64,000 nt of DNA. Source: Cryphonectria parasitica EP155. Taxonomy: Eukaryota > Ascomycota > Sordariomycetes > Diaporthales > Cryphonectriaceae. Positions 1 through 10,251 of the stretch are shown piece by piece. The stretch spans positions 4,650,001 to 4,714,000 of the forward strand of contig NW_024468912.1 in NCBI RefSeq assembly GCF_011745365.1, written 5' to 3'. Made by a program: the position numbers and the translations under genes. The notes under the pieces were generated by a model. It was given only the letters and a program-made list of their open reading frames with translations, was not told the origin of the DNA and did not search any database. How positions within the stretch are numbered: the first letter of the stretch is position 1; the number at the start of each line of letters is the position of its first letter.

Positions 1-650
1 TGCAGCTTTGCTATACATGTATTCCCTTGTCGTAATAATGGAAGACCATGCCCTCATTGCCTTTGCTTAAAGAGCAATCCCGCATTTCGAGTAACAATAG
101 CAAAGATGATGACGGCCAATCATATAATGGTCACGACAAAGAGGGGGATCAACAATGGGCAGAACTGTGGCCATTGTCTGACTTCTCAATAGCACACTCA
201 CAAAGAGGATTGTCCTGTCCGCCATTTAACGGTAATTGTGGTGCTCGATTGCGTCACAATAGACGGCCCCGTGTGAGAGTCGATGACTAGAGCCGCGTGG
301 GACAGATGAAACTTTTGGCGAGTGGGACAAATGTAACTCAGACTCACTGGGAAATATGAGTCTGGTTCGGAGGGAATAAGGTGCCATAAGGCATCGTTTG
401 TTATTTGATCTGGCGCGGCTCACAACTTCAAGGTCTCAGTCCACATGTCGTTGGCCTGGCCAAACCCCTAGAACAACTTTCAGTTCTAGCAGAAACGGAA
501 AATATTGAGATAAGACGTCCTCAGTCACCAGTCAAGCTGACAAAAAGGCATACATGAAATTGTGCACGGCAAGATGGAAAGTTGGAAGAAACAAAAAGAA
601 AAGAAAGGAAAAAAATAAATAAAAAAGTAATCGAAGATCGACGGGAATTG
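1..650. other. Intergenic, no gene recognised
   Basis: Only short open frames with no recognisable protein features. The A-rich part around 600-630, read on the minus strand, gives T-runs (TTTTTT at 626-621, with further T-rich sequence after it) just beyond the tRNA gene; these fit an RNA polymerase III terminator for that gene. Confidence 0.6.
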
Positions 651-803
651 AGCCCGACGTGGGGGTCGAACTAGAAGCTATTGTTAGACAGTGTAATAAC
701 CACATCTTGACGAACGATTTGAACATACCCCACAACCTTGAGATTTTGTCAGAATCGGAAACTCTGTAAGAGTCTCACGCTCTACCGATTGAGCTAGCCG
801 GGC
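651..803 (-). tRNA. tRNA-Lys(CTT) with an anticodon intron and a second, spliceosomal-looking insertion in the T-arm
   Basis: Read from 803 downward. The acceptor stem GCCCGGC pairs with GTCGGGC at 658-652 (one G-T pair). The D-arm is GCTC/GAGC, and box A (TAGCTCAATCGG) is intact. The anticodon arm is TGAGA/TCTCA with loop CTCTTA, giving anticodon CTT. An intron of about 22 nt follows position 37, the usual eukaryotic tRNA-intron site. The T-stem strand GTGGG is then separated from its loop and partner (TTCGACC, CCCAC) by 58 nt at 728-671. That segment starts GTATGT, contains TCTAAC and ends TTCTAG. Removing both inserts gives a canonical tRNA-Lys cloverleaf with a 7-nt T-loop; with the second insert kept, box B is split. 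T-runs downstream at 626-621 suit Pol III termination. It could be a functional gene with an unusual intron or a disrupted copy. Confidence 0.85.
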
Positions 804-1024
804 GTCTTGAAGACGCTTTCGTGTCTGGTTGAGTTTCAGGGCCTGAAAAAATTCTTCATATGTCTTGTGGGTACGGACTGACTGGGCCCTGACTCACGGC
901 GTCCGTCGACATCACATCCTGCCCCTGACCATCAACCCTGTCCAGTGGTCTTGAATTCCATACAACAGCATAAAATTCACATTTACAAGAAAAAACTAAG
1001 TTCTCTCGGACCGAACCACCTTCT

Positions 1025-3940
1025 TCAGACAGACTCCATCGTGACATTCAAACCGGTATCAGCCAAGTCACCGCCATGCTCCAGCAACGCAAATGTATAC
1101 TCGCCCTTCTCCAGCACCCACTCATCCCAGCGGTTGATGATTGTCAGATAGCGGTCGACCTCAAGTTCCATGCTGACGCTGACCTTGTCCCCCGCGGCGA
1201 CATCAACCCGCTGAAACGCGACGAGCTGCTTCACCGGCTGCACGATGCTGGAGACCCGCCCGAGGACGTACACTTGGAGCACATAGCTTCCATCGATGAC
1301 ACCATCATTCCTTACTCTCGCTGAAAAGGCGATGGTATCCCCAGAGGTAAATACGAGTCCTCCGTCCTGGCTGCTGGCGGTGAAGTCGGATACACTGAAC
1401 GAGGCGAAGGAAAGCCCGTACCCGAACGGATAGCACGGCTGGGACCCGACATCGAGATACTTGATCTTCCTGCCCAAACTCTTGTAGTTGTAGTAGATCG
1501 GTATCTGTCCGACATGCCGTGGAACACTCACGGGCAGCCTCCCCCCAGGATTGACCTTGCCGAACAAGACGTCAGCGATCGCCTGTCCGCCGCTCTGCCC
1601 AGGAAACCAGGTACTCAGGACTGCAGCGCTCTGATCATAGTACTCGGCAATGGCGAACGGTCGGCCGCCCTGCAGCACGAGGACGACGGGCTTGTTAAGG
1701 GCGTAGATGGCTGTGGCAAGTTTGTCCTGGCTAGGGGCGAGGCCCAGCGTGGCGCGATCACCACTCTCGCCGTCGCTGTTCCAGGCGGCGCCCACGGCGA
1801 GCACGATGACATCTGCGGACTCGGCAAGCTGCACAGCCTGGGAGACGGCATCGTCGGCCGGGTCGCTGCTGACGAGGTTCCAGAACAGCAGGAGCTGCGA
1901 GTTGAGAGAGACCACATTCTCCGTCTTCTTGTAGAGGTTGAAGGCTTGGTACTCGATGCGAATATCGTAAGTCTCACCCGCTCTGAACATAAACGGAGCA
2001 GAGCCTTCAGGTGGAAGTGTGCTGTTCACCTGGATGTAGTCAAACTGCTGAATGTTGCCCAGGATGTTATTGTCGGCAGTCAAAGGATTGCCCCACGATG
2101 TAACTGGGTTTCCGTTGACGAAGAGCTTCGATGTAGTATTGGCGCCGACTGCCACACCGATCCAGCCGTTCGTGTCGACATCTACAGGTGAGGTCAGGCG
2201 GCCCTCCCATATGGCGCTGAAATTGTTGGACGGCAGGCCCGGCGGTGGATAGATGCCCCAGTCCAACGCAGGGACCTCTGTTCTGGTAACCGTAGGGTTA
2301 CTGAAGTTGGTGGTTGCGAAATATGTTACCTGCAAACCTCCAGGCGTCCCATCGGGGGACGAAAGAAGATACGGAGGAATAACGTATTGGGCGTTGTATT
2401 CCCAGGTATTGGCTCCCCAGCTCGATACCAGCTTGAAGGGATGTTCTGGATTCTCGCTGTACGCCAGCAAAGCCTGACGGATTGTGTTGGCATTGTCGGC
2501 TGGGTATTCACCCCATTGACCTGAGTAGTCGCCATAATTTAGCACATCAGAGAAGGGCCCGATGAGGGCAACTGTGGATATGTTTTGCTCCACAGGTTTG
2601 AGGGGGAGCGTGGCGTCTCTGTTTTCGAGCAGAACGATACTCCGCTGGCTGGCTTCCAGAGCCAGACCCTTGTTATCCTGGACGGTCTGGATAGGATCGG
2701 TGCCTTCTGAGATGAAGGGATTCTCGAATAGACCAAGGTCCCACTTGACTCCCAAGATTGACTGTACATGAGATTGAAGTGTCGACAGCTCGAGCGAGCC
2801 ATTAGCGATCAGCTCTTTGGTGGTGTTGAGGAGAAGCTCGAGAGGCCAATCATAGAACTGTATCATCCCACCCGCCTCGTACCACTGCAGAATCGCATCG
2901 GCTGGCGAGCTCGCGACCTGATGCACGCTGTACAGCTCGTTCATGCCGGTATCATCAGCGATGACGAAGCCGTCAAAGCCCCAGTCCTGGAGTGCCCGAT
3001 ACAACTTGGGATTCACATGAGAAGGAATATCGTCGAACTCATTGTAAGACATCATGACACCCCTGACGCCACCAAGTTGCACGACGGCCTTGAAGGGAGT
3101 GAGGAGGTCCTGGAAGACCTGCCGATTCCCATGGCCCATGAAGGGAGCGGCATTTCTCCCAGCCTGCGGTGCGCCATGTGCGGCAAAGTGCTTCATGACG
3201 GGCACCACAGCATCCGGCTCAGACCAGGACCCGTTTTTAGACAGCCCAGACGAATAGGCGACGCCCATGTGCGACGTCAACACCTTGTCTTCGCCCCATG
3301 CTTCCTGCATCCTCCCCCACCTCGGGTCCTGGCCGATGTCGAGCACCGGGGAGAAGCAGGCGTGGATGCCAATGGACCGTGCCTCGGTTCCGATGGCGCG
3401 TCCGACGCGGTAGACGAGATCCGTGTCGAAGCTTGCTGAGAGGCCGAGGCTCTGGGGAAACATGGACTGCTTGAAGGAGCCGACGGCATGGAGGCATTCG
3501 CCAAAATGCATAAAGGGCACCTTGAGGCGTGCCTTGTCCAGGTTGAGCTGCTGCACCTCGTTGTAGTGGGAGGTGTTGAGGGAATACCAGTCGTGCATGT
3601 GGCCGACGGCGGAGGCTGGGCTGAACCTCATCGTGTAGTCATAGAGCTCGTCCCTGGACTCAACCCCGACGATGTCGTCGCCAAAGGTCAGATGCAGCTG
3701 TAAGACCAGATCCTCGACTGTCATGTTGGCCACGACGGCGTTGACGAAAGCATCTCTGCCCAGGGTGGCGCCGTGAACGCCCGTGTCTGGGTTCCATTGC
3801 GTACTTGGATAGGGATAGGATGGTAGTGGTTGTTGTTGCTGTTGCTGTCGCTGCAGCCACTGATCTGCCGAGGTGCCTTCTCCTATGAACAGGACCAGAA
3901 CCAGCAGGCCAAGCCAAGAGGCCGCAGTTGAGAGAGCCAT
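1025..3940 (-). CDS. Secreted glycoside hydrolase family 3 enzyme (beta-glucosidase/beta-xylosidase type) with PA14 insert
   Basis: Single exon, 971 aa. The ATG at 3940 was chosen over an upstream in-frame codon because it begins a clean signal peptide (about residues 1-24, hydrophobic LGLLVLVLF core). A GH3 N-terminal barrel follows, with the substrate-binding KHFAAHG motif and VIADDTGMNEL, in which Asp329 is the likely catalytic nucleophile (the usual SDW is ADD here). Next comes the alpha/beta sandwich domain, interrupted at about residues 534-665 by a PA14-like segment (GGLQVTYF to YDIRIEYQAF). The C-terminus (about 890-971) is a fibronectin-III-like domain. Family knowledge says GH3 retaining enzymes release terminal beta-linked sugars from plant or fungal glycans outside the cell; the exact substrate cannot be told from sequence. 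Several N-glycosylation sequons (NTS, NGS, NFS) fit secretion. A glutamine run lies just after the signal peptide. Confidence 0.93.
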   Translation of the reverse strand: MALSTAASWLGLLVLVLFIGEGTSADQWLQRQQQQQQPLPSYPYPSTQWNPDTGVHGATLGRDAFVNAVVANMTVEDLVLQLHLTFGDDIVGVESRDELYDYTMRFSPASAVGHMHDWYSLNTSHYNEVQQLNLDKARLKVPFMHFGECLHAVGSFKQSMFPQSLGLSASFDTDLVYRVGRAIGTEARSIGIHACFSPVLDIGQDPRWGRMQEAWGEDKVLTSHMGVAYSSGLSKNGSWSEPDAVVPVMKHFAAHGAPQAGRNAAPFMGHGNRQVFQDLLTPFKAVVQLGGVRGVMMSYNEFDDIPSHVNPKLYRALQDWGFDGFVIADDTGMNELYSVHQVASSPADAILQWYEAGGMIQFYDWPLELLLNTTKELIANGSLELSTLQSHVQSILGVKWDLGLFENPFISEGTDPIQTVQDNKGLALEASQRSIVLLENRDATLPLKPVEQNISTVALIGPFSDVLNYGDYSGQWGEYPADNANTIRQALLAYSENPEHPFKLVSSWGANTWEYNAQYVIPPYLLSSPDGTPGGLQVTYFATTNFSNPTVTRTEVPALDWGIYPPPGLPSNNFSAIWEGRLTSPVDVDTNGWIGVAVGANTTSKLFVNGNPVTSWGNPLTADNNILGNIQQFDYIQVNSTLPPEGSAPFMFRAGETYDIRIEYQAFNLYKKTENVVSLNSQLLLFWNLVSSDPADDAVSQAVQLAESADVIVLAVGAAWNSDGESGDRATLGLAPSQDKLATAIYALNKPVVLVLQGGRPFAIAEYYDQSAAVLSTWFPGQSGGQAIADVLFGKVNPGGRLPVSVPRHVGQIPIYYNYKSLGRKIKYLDVGSQPCYPFGYGLSFASFSVSDFTASSQDGGLVFTSGDTIAFSARVRNDGVIDGSYVLQVYVLGRVSSIVQPVKQLVAFQRVDVAAGDKVSVSMELEVDRYLTIINRWDEWVLEKGEYTFALLEHGGDLADTGLNVTMESV

Positions 3941-4559
3941 CTTGGTGGTTGTGAAGGGCTCATTCTGCTTGTTGTTGTCGTGCTTGACACGGCACAGGTT
4001 GGGGAAGCAACAAGTATAGTGCAAGTTGCCATCATGTTGGATCAACAGTGAGCAACGTTACAGTCCGAGGCTAGCTTGGACGGGGTCTCGTGTGATCCAC
4101 CGGACAATACAGGGCCTGTCAAGCATTCGAAGGTGGAGTTTTGTTCCCAAGTTTGGTGATGCCGTCGCCGGCGCGGCGATAACACTGGGGGGTTGATGCG
4201 GGGGAGAGATTTAGGCCCTGCCTGGGCATGGCGTGGCAGGGGGTCGGTAGTTATGACCTGGAGTCACCGTCTGTTTAGGTGCTAGGGTTGTTCTATCCCT
4301 CCACTGTCTGGACTTTTTATCATACTTCTTTTTTCTTTGATGTCAAGATTTCAGGTGTTACGGCAGACGAGAATACCTTGGATATGTTTTCTTTCTCTCT
4401 TTTTTCTCTTCTAGTAATGTAAACAAGATACTGTAGTTTCTAAGATGAATCGAAACCACCCAGTCTAGGATTCAACACCAACCCAGACGCCGTATGCCCA
4501 ATGTACTGTGCCTCTGAACAATATGCATCGCCCCCAAACATCATCTACTCCTCGCCGAT
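3941..4559. other. Intergenic: promoter side of the GH3 gene
   Basis: Upstream of the GH3 start and downstream of the small minus-strand gene at 4560. It holds T/C-rich tracts (about 4310-4430). No open frame with protein character and no convincing binding site was seen. Confidence 0.5.
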
Positions 4560-4823
4560 TTAAACACGAGGGCCACCCGTGGTTGTTGTGGTCGATGCTC
4601 CCGGCCCATGTCGTGCGCCAATGTTGCTGTCCGCCGCCTTGGCCTCCTGCATTCCCTTGTCCGCCAGTGCGCGGTTCTTTGTCTGAGACGCCGCGGTCTG
4701 CGGGTGGTTAGAGCCTTGGTCGAAGAGCTCGTCGGTTGCTTCCATGGCGGTGCCGCGAATGGCGTCGCCTGCGCCCTTGATGCCCTTAAGGCCGGACTTG
4801 ATATCCTCGACTGCCTTGACCAT
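4560..4823 (-). CDS. Small hydrophilic fungal protein of unknown function
   Basis: An intron-less frame of 87 aa beginning MVKAVEDIKSGLKGIKGAGD. It is rich in Gly, Ala, Lys and Asp, has no membrane segment, and ends in a Thr-rich tail (STTTTTGG). The N-terminal amphipathic pattern (VEDIKSGLKGIKGAGDAIRG) resembles small stress/LEA- or CsbD-like fungal proteins, but I cannot place it in a named family. The coding impression rests on protein-like composition, a good start context (caagATGG) and its isolation from other genes. The open frame on the opposite strand (4608-4847) looks like a shadow. Confidence 0.65.
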   Translation of the reverse strand: MVKAVEDIKSGLKGIKGAGDAIRGTAMEATDELFDQGSNHPQTAASQTKNRALADKGMQEAKAADSNIGARHGPGASTTTTTGGPRV

Positions 4824-6045
4824 CTTGAAGGTTCTTCGGTGTGCTAAGGGTGTGGTTGAAGGTTGATGAATATTCGATGTGGATGAGGAGTGTCTTGGAG
4901 GATGGTTGTATTTCTTTAGGAATACAGTAGGCGGCGTTCGTGGGAGTGAAAATAATTGTCAGGAGCTTAGATTCAATGTACGAATGCGGACACAGGAATC
5001 AAATCATTGTGCCACAGCTGTTTTATGCCAAGGAAGCTTATATCCAACTGCATTTTATAGCTGGGCAATCGTATTGCAACGGACAGCGTATGATGTCATG
5101 TCCATCATCCTAGCTCACCCCGCCCCCGACATGTGCCGTCGCAAGGCTTGGAAGTCGAACGACGCCACCCTAAGTGAGAAGTTCCCAGTAACATTTTACC
5201 GCTTTCTAGAGAACCCATCGAGTATTAGTGCCCATATTGCTATGTTAGCCTAAGCGTTTTGACCGAAGGTCTGACGCTGGCCGAAGACTAGCCGCAAGAC
5301 CTAAAAGCCAGAGGATGCATTCCCTTCTTCTGAGACATCGACCTCAAGCCTTTGGGCAAGAAGAGAACTAGTAGCTTATCTAGGCTCTTCAAAGTCTACG
5401 TGATGAGACATTATCGAATTCAATTGACGAAAAATGATGTACTATGAATACGCTGACGTCAACGTGTGGCCGTTCCTTCCGGGAAAAAGGTGTTTACCCA
5501 GCGACCCCGTTTTAGGTAATTATGGGGGTTTATCTAATTTAGCATTCCATCGAAATTTTATATACGAGTCTCGTCGAAATATCAGAAGAGGATTCTGCAT
5601 TCCCAATGGCTGAAAAGGGGAGGCACCGTAAGGCTCCATTTGAGTCTTTGAACTATCATAAGAGGATTCTGGCTTCCACTGCAAATGGCTGAAAAGGGAA
5701 GGCGTCGCGAGGATGTCACGCTCGACAGGGATTGATTAGGGACTAAGTACTTCACCTCGAAGGACAGTAAATCATGACACCTCAGCTTATCCGACTAAAC
5801 AACTCGAAACACGGAGCATGTGAGCATAGGACGAGGACGAAGGAGCTGAGGTCGCTGAACAAGATATCCAATTCTCAGCAGATTGCATGTTGCATGTTAT
5901 CATCATCTCTTTTTTTTTTTCTTTTTTTTTCTTTTCTTTTTTCTACCCTTCTTGTTCTTCCTCCGCTTCCCTGCGATTCTCTTCCAGCAAGGTTCACGTG
6001 CAACAGTACTAAAATTAACTGTTGACAAGCAACACAATCGCAAGA
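4824..6045. other. Intergenic, includes promoter of the monooxygenase gene
   Basis: About 1.2 kb without a convincing gene. A 124-codon frame at 4879-5253 has no domain-like features. A long pyrimidine tract at about 5908-5970 immediately precedes the monooxygenase start, a common feature of fungal core promoters. An imperfect 45-bp direct repeat lies at 5586-5708 (listed separately). Confidence 0.5.
5586..5708. repeat. Imperfect tandem duplication of about 45 bp
   Basis: Copy 1 (about 5586-5630) and copy 2 (about 5661-5708) both start AGAGGATTCTG and share AATGGCTGAAAAGGG followed by AGGC; they differ by a few substitutions and small indels. About 30 bp lie between them. The origin is unknown. 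Confidence 0.7.
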
Positions 6046-7666
6046 ATGGAGGAATACGATGTTGTGATCATCGGTGCCGGTGCATCAGGCATCAATGCGG
6101 CCTACAAAGTCCAGACAGAGATGCCAGGCGCCCGCTTCACCGTGCTCGAGTCCCGAGACACCATCGGCGGGACGTGGAACTTCTTTAAATACCCCGGACT
6201 CCGCTCAGACTCGTATCTCACAGGCTTTGGCTTCAGATGGAGGCCCTGGAGCGAGGAGAAGGAGATCGCAGATGGTCCGATGATCCAGAAATACCTCGAG
6301 GACTCGGTCGCGTGGGCCGGTATCGATCAGCATATCGAGTTTCAGCACAGGGTGACCGGCACCCACTGGTCGACGCCAGAGAGCAAGTGGACCGTCGAGG
6401 TCGATGTGGATGGCGGCAGGTCCAAGAAGACGCTGAAGTCGACATTTCTATTCACATGCAGCGGCTACTACGATTATCAGACGCCTCTCCAAGCGGCCAT
6501 CCCGGGCATCTCGAGCTTTCAGGGCGAGGTGGTGCACCCCCAATTCTGGCCTGCGGACCTCGACTACGCCAACAAGCGCGTTGTCATCATCGGCTCTGGT
6601 GCCACGACCATCACCATCTTGCCTGTGCTGGCCAGGACGGCCGCCCATGTCACGATGCTCCAAAGGAGTCCCGGCTACGTCATGCCGCTGCCGTCTGCCC
6701 CGGGCCACATTTTTGCCCTGCGCAGGTGGCTTCCGAAAAGGATCGCCGACAACATCAACTTTTGGAAGGATGTCCTGATCCAGTCACTCATCAGGTTCCT
6801 CTGCTTGGCCTTCCCCAACTTTGCCCGCAGGCTGTTCATCAAGAGGATGGCGAAACAGCTCGAGGGCTCAGGCATTCCGGTCGACCCTCACTTCACGCCC
6901 CGATATGACCCCTGGGCTCAACGGCTCTGCGTCTGCCCGGATGGCGACTTTTACGATGCACTTAGGCAGCCGAATACCGACGTTGTGACGGATCACATAC
7001 GGACGGTCACGGCGTCTGGGATTGTGACAACATCGGGAAAGACAATTGATGCTGACATCATCGTGACGGCTACTGGTCTTCGAATCCTCATTTTGGGCGG
7101 CGTAGATGTCACTGTGGATGGACAGAGGGTCAACATTGGAGAGAGATTTGCTTGGCGTAATTTCATGCTTGAGGGTGTTCCGAACAGTATGACGCCCCCT
7201 TCTCCTTCCAACCCCTTGTTCCTGACCTACCAATGCTCGTGTCTACTGACGAAACTTTTGTGCAGTGGCGATGGTGATTGGGTATACAAATATGTCCTGG
7301 ACACTTGGCAGTGACTCATGCCTACGGCTCATGATGCGTGTCATCAAGCACATGAAGAGTCTCGGTGCTACGGCAGTGAAGCCTGTAGTGGAGAACAGAG
7401 AGTCCTTGGTCGCTGAGCCGATCATAAGCATGAAATCCACGTATTTTCTGGTGGCACACGACAGGCTGCCCAGGAAGGCCGGCGTCGACCCGTGGGACGA
7501 GAGGAAAGGCTACATACCGGAGTCTTTCCTGGCATGGTTTGGGTCTATCAAGACTCTGACGAAGGGTTTGGAGTTCACGGTGCCCGGGCGTGGTGAGAAT
7601 GGTCGGGTAATACAGACGATGTCACATGGACTTGCAAATGGCAAAGTCAATGGAAAGGCGGACTGA
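6046..7666 (+). CDS. FAD-dependent monooxygenase, EthA/Baeyer-Villiger type
   Basis: Two exons, 6046-7186 and 7266-7666; the 79-nt intron (7187-7265) joins in phase 1 so that GVPN runs into MAMVIGYTN. The product is 513 aa. Start ATG at 6046; an in-frame TTG 24 nt upstream was ignored. Visible motifs: FAD Rossmann GAGASG (residues 10-15), GGTWNFFKYPGLRSDS, the Baeyer-Villiger fingerprint FxGxxxHxxxWP as FQGEVVHPQFWP (158-169), and the NADPH-binding GSGATT (from 183). Family knowledge: these enzymes use NADPH and O2 to insert oxygen into ketones or oxidise soft nucleophiles; the native substrate is unknown. There is no signal peptide or membrane anchor. It converges, with about 300 bp between, on an MFS exporter, a pairing that would suit detoxification or secondary metabolism (inference). 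Confidence 0.88.
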
Positions 7667-7965
7667 TTCGTTGGGTTCACATGGTGGTATGCTCTTATCG
7701 TGGAAAGCAGACCCTACCGCAGTATTTGGTCTCGTCCTACACCACGCAATTTTAGACGTCGCAGATCAGGCCTTTTGCAGGAGGTCTCTTGGATGTAATA
7801 CCTACTACTATGTTACCGATCTATCCAATATGCCCCTGTTAATATGCTAGAGATTTGAAATTCGCAATGCAACAACACGTAATCTGTCCTTCAGCCTCAT
7901 CAAACTTCTGATGCTCCTTGCACACAAACTTCCAAGCATAGGTCTCATCCTCACAGACTAAAACA

Positions 7966-10251
7966 TTATACTTCTTCTTTCATTGCCACCGTTCCCATTT
8001 CCATATCTTCTTCAGCAATCCCCCCGTCTCCATCCAGCCCTCTCTTCTTCTCATCTCCACCCACCTGCAACCCATTCTCCCTCCTCCCCTCCCGCCGTCT
8101 CTGCTCCGCCACCTTCCTAGCCAGCTCCTCCTTTCCCTTCCTGAGCTCAATACAGAACCTCGAGCCCGCCCGCAACCTCTCTCCCTTCCAGATGAACACA
8201 AAAGGGATGACACACATCAGACAGCTCAGTCCGCCCAGGAGGCTGCAGGCGCCGTCGATGCCGAGGCGGTTGAACATGGGCGTCGCGGCAAAGGGAAGGA
8301 CTGTTGCCAGGAGGGATCTGGAGCAGGACGCGGCTGCGTTGGCGGAAGCGGCGTAGATTTCGTAGGCGTCGGTTAGGTAGTTGAGCTGTTGTCAGGATGA
8401 GGAGGTCAGTGAGAGTCAGCACAAAGACATCGATCGCGAGGATTGAGAAAAGTATTGTGGGGAAGGGCAGCGAAGAAGAAAGATTTTCAAACAGGAGTGG
8501 GAGAAGAAAAGGAGGTGTCAACGGACCAAAGCCATAAAGATCAGCTGAAACCCCATACCAAAGGGGATCCCGCTCAACATCGGCACAAAGAACGGCACGC
8601 CCTCCCTCGACGTCCACCCCAGCCAGAATAACGAGACCACAAACAGCGGACCCCCGAGACACGCCAGCGGCAGCCGCCTGTACTCCTCGCGCCGTGTCCA
8701 CGGCCTGTCCTCCGCCAGCGCCCGTCTGAGGTAAGCGTCCCACCCGAAGAAGACGGGCAGCGCGCACAGGGCCCCGCCGCCAATAGCCAAGAAACACAGG
8801 CCCTCGACGCCAGCGGAGAGACCGTACAGGTCCTCGTAGATGATGGGAAACGCCTGGAAGGTCATGTAGAAGATGGCGTAGCACAGTGCCAGGTAGACGC
8901 AGGTCGCCGACACGATGAGCTCGGTGAAGAGCATGCGGACGGGGCGCGTGAGGACCCGCGCTGCGAGCTGCCGGAGGTCGAGCTGCTCAAGCTCGTGAGG
9001 GGCGACGACAGTCGAGTCGGGGTCCTGGCGGCGGAGCTTCCGGGCGCGCTGGACGAGGATGATGGGGCCGGATGTCTCAGGCAGGAGGAGGAGAAGAGGA
9101 ATCAAGGTTGCTCCGGCGTAGATCAGGCCGATCCAAAAGGTCCACCGCCAGCCGATGTTCGGGGAGCAGTAGCCTGAGATGATTGGTGCGAGGAGGGGGC
9201 CGAAGACGGTTGTCTTGAAATTCTAGTGGTCAACACGAGTCTCGGGGTTGTGTGAAGACAAGGGGCTGGAGAGGAGGTGGTCTGGACGGAAGGATGGAAG
9301 GAGTGGGGTGGTGAGCTCACCGCCATGAAAACGGCCATGGCTCTTCCTCTGGCTTGAGGCTCGTTATATATGTCTGCCAAGATGCCAGTGACGACGGCAA
9401 TGGGCGCACTGGCAAAGGCGCCCACGAAGAGACGAAAGACAAGAAAAGCAGGCCAGTTTGGTGCGAGAGCGCAGGCCAGAGTCCAGAGGCTGAAGACGAC
9501 AAATGTTGCAATCGTGAACCGTTTCCGACCAAATTGCTCACTCAGAGGTGCCCACATGATTGGGCCTGCATCGGCAATATTAGATGGGAGAACGACAGTG
9601 CGGCTTGCCAGACACAAAGAGGCCTACCGAAGACGTATCCTGCCACCAATACTGTTAATCAATAATAGATGGACACAAGAACTGAAATACTCTGGGGAGA
9701 TAGACTGACCGACGAGAAACATGGAGATGGGCAGAACCTGCTGCGACGTCGAATTGACGTGCCACTCCTCCATCATGTAGGGGATAGCATTGCTAGGCAG
9801 GGAACTGGCCATTGTGCTGTTTACAACTGTGGCCATCGTCGTGACTACGATCGATGCTTTCTTTCTCTAAATGTCCAAAATGTCCAGTCATCAGTCTCTT
9901 GTTTCTGCTAGACAGCAGCGAGCACCACCCACGCCAGTCCAATTGTACGGATTCTCCGGATCGTCAGGCTCAAATGCGACGAACTTCCTGACTTCCTCCG
10001 ACGACGTTATGCCGTGGCAGTCGTCGGCGACATTCTCGTCTCGGGTTTCTTCGCGGTAGCGAGATCTCGCATCTTGCTCGTCGATTTGGCTGATCTGGCT
10101 TATGATGCGCTGGAGACGACCTTCGCCTTTCCCTGAGCGTCAGTTGAGTCTGGGCCACAACGTGCAGAGCCATACGGGATAGGATGTACTCACGACTGTG
10201 CTGGGGCTCGACGTTGGCCCCAGGGCTTCTCATCTCGTCCATCTCAAACAT
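7966..10251 (-). CDS. MFS multidrug/polyamine-type exporter (DHA1 family), seven exons including a 12-nt micro-exon
   Basis: Exons in transcription order: 10251-10194, 10132-9933, 9866-9710, 9639-9628, 9565-9321, 9213-8527, 8385-7966. All phases agree and give 592 aa. The N-terminus is hydrophilic and ends NPYNWTG. The first helices follow (TMATVVNSTMASSLPSNAIPYM), then the 12-nt exon coding part of GYVFG, the family motif with GRKRF between helices 2 and 3, DIYNEPQARGRAMAVFMA, and PLLAPIISGYCSPNIGWRW, typical of Tpo1/Flu1-like drug:H+ antiporters. The C-terminal tail is long and charged. Twelve transmembrane segments are expected at the plasma membrane. The substrate is unknown. It is convergent with the monooxygenase. 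Confidence 0.88.

Noticed and set aside
1514..3439. Long plus-strand frames (225 and 223 codons) across the GH3 gene
   Set aside because: Antisense to an intact GH3 reading frame; composition without motifs.
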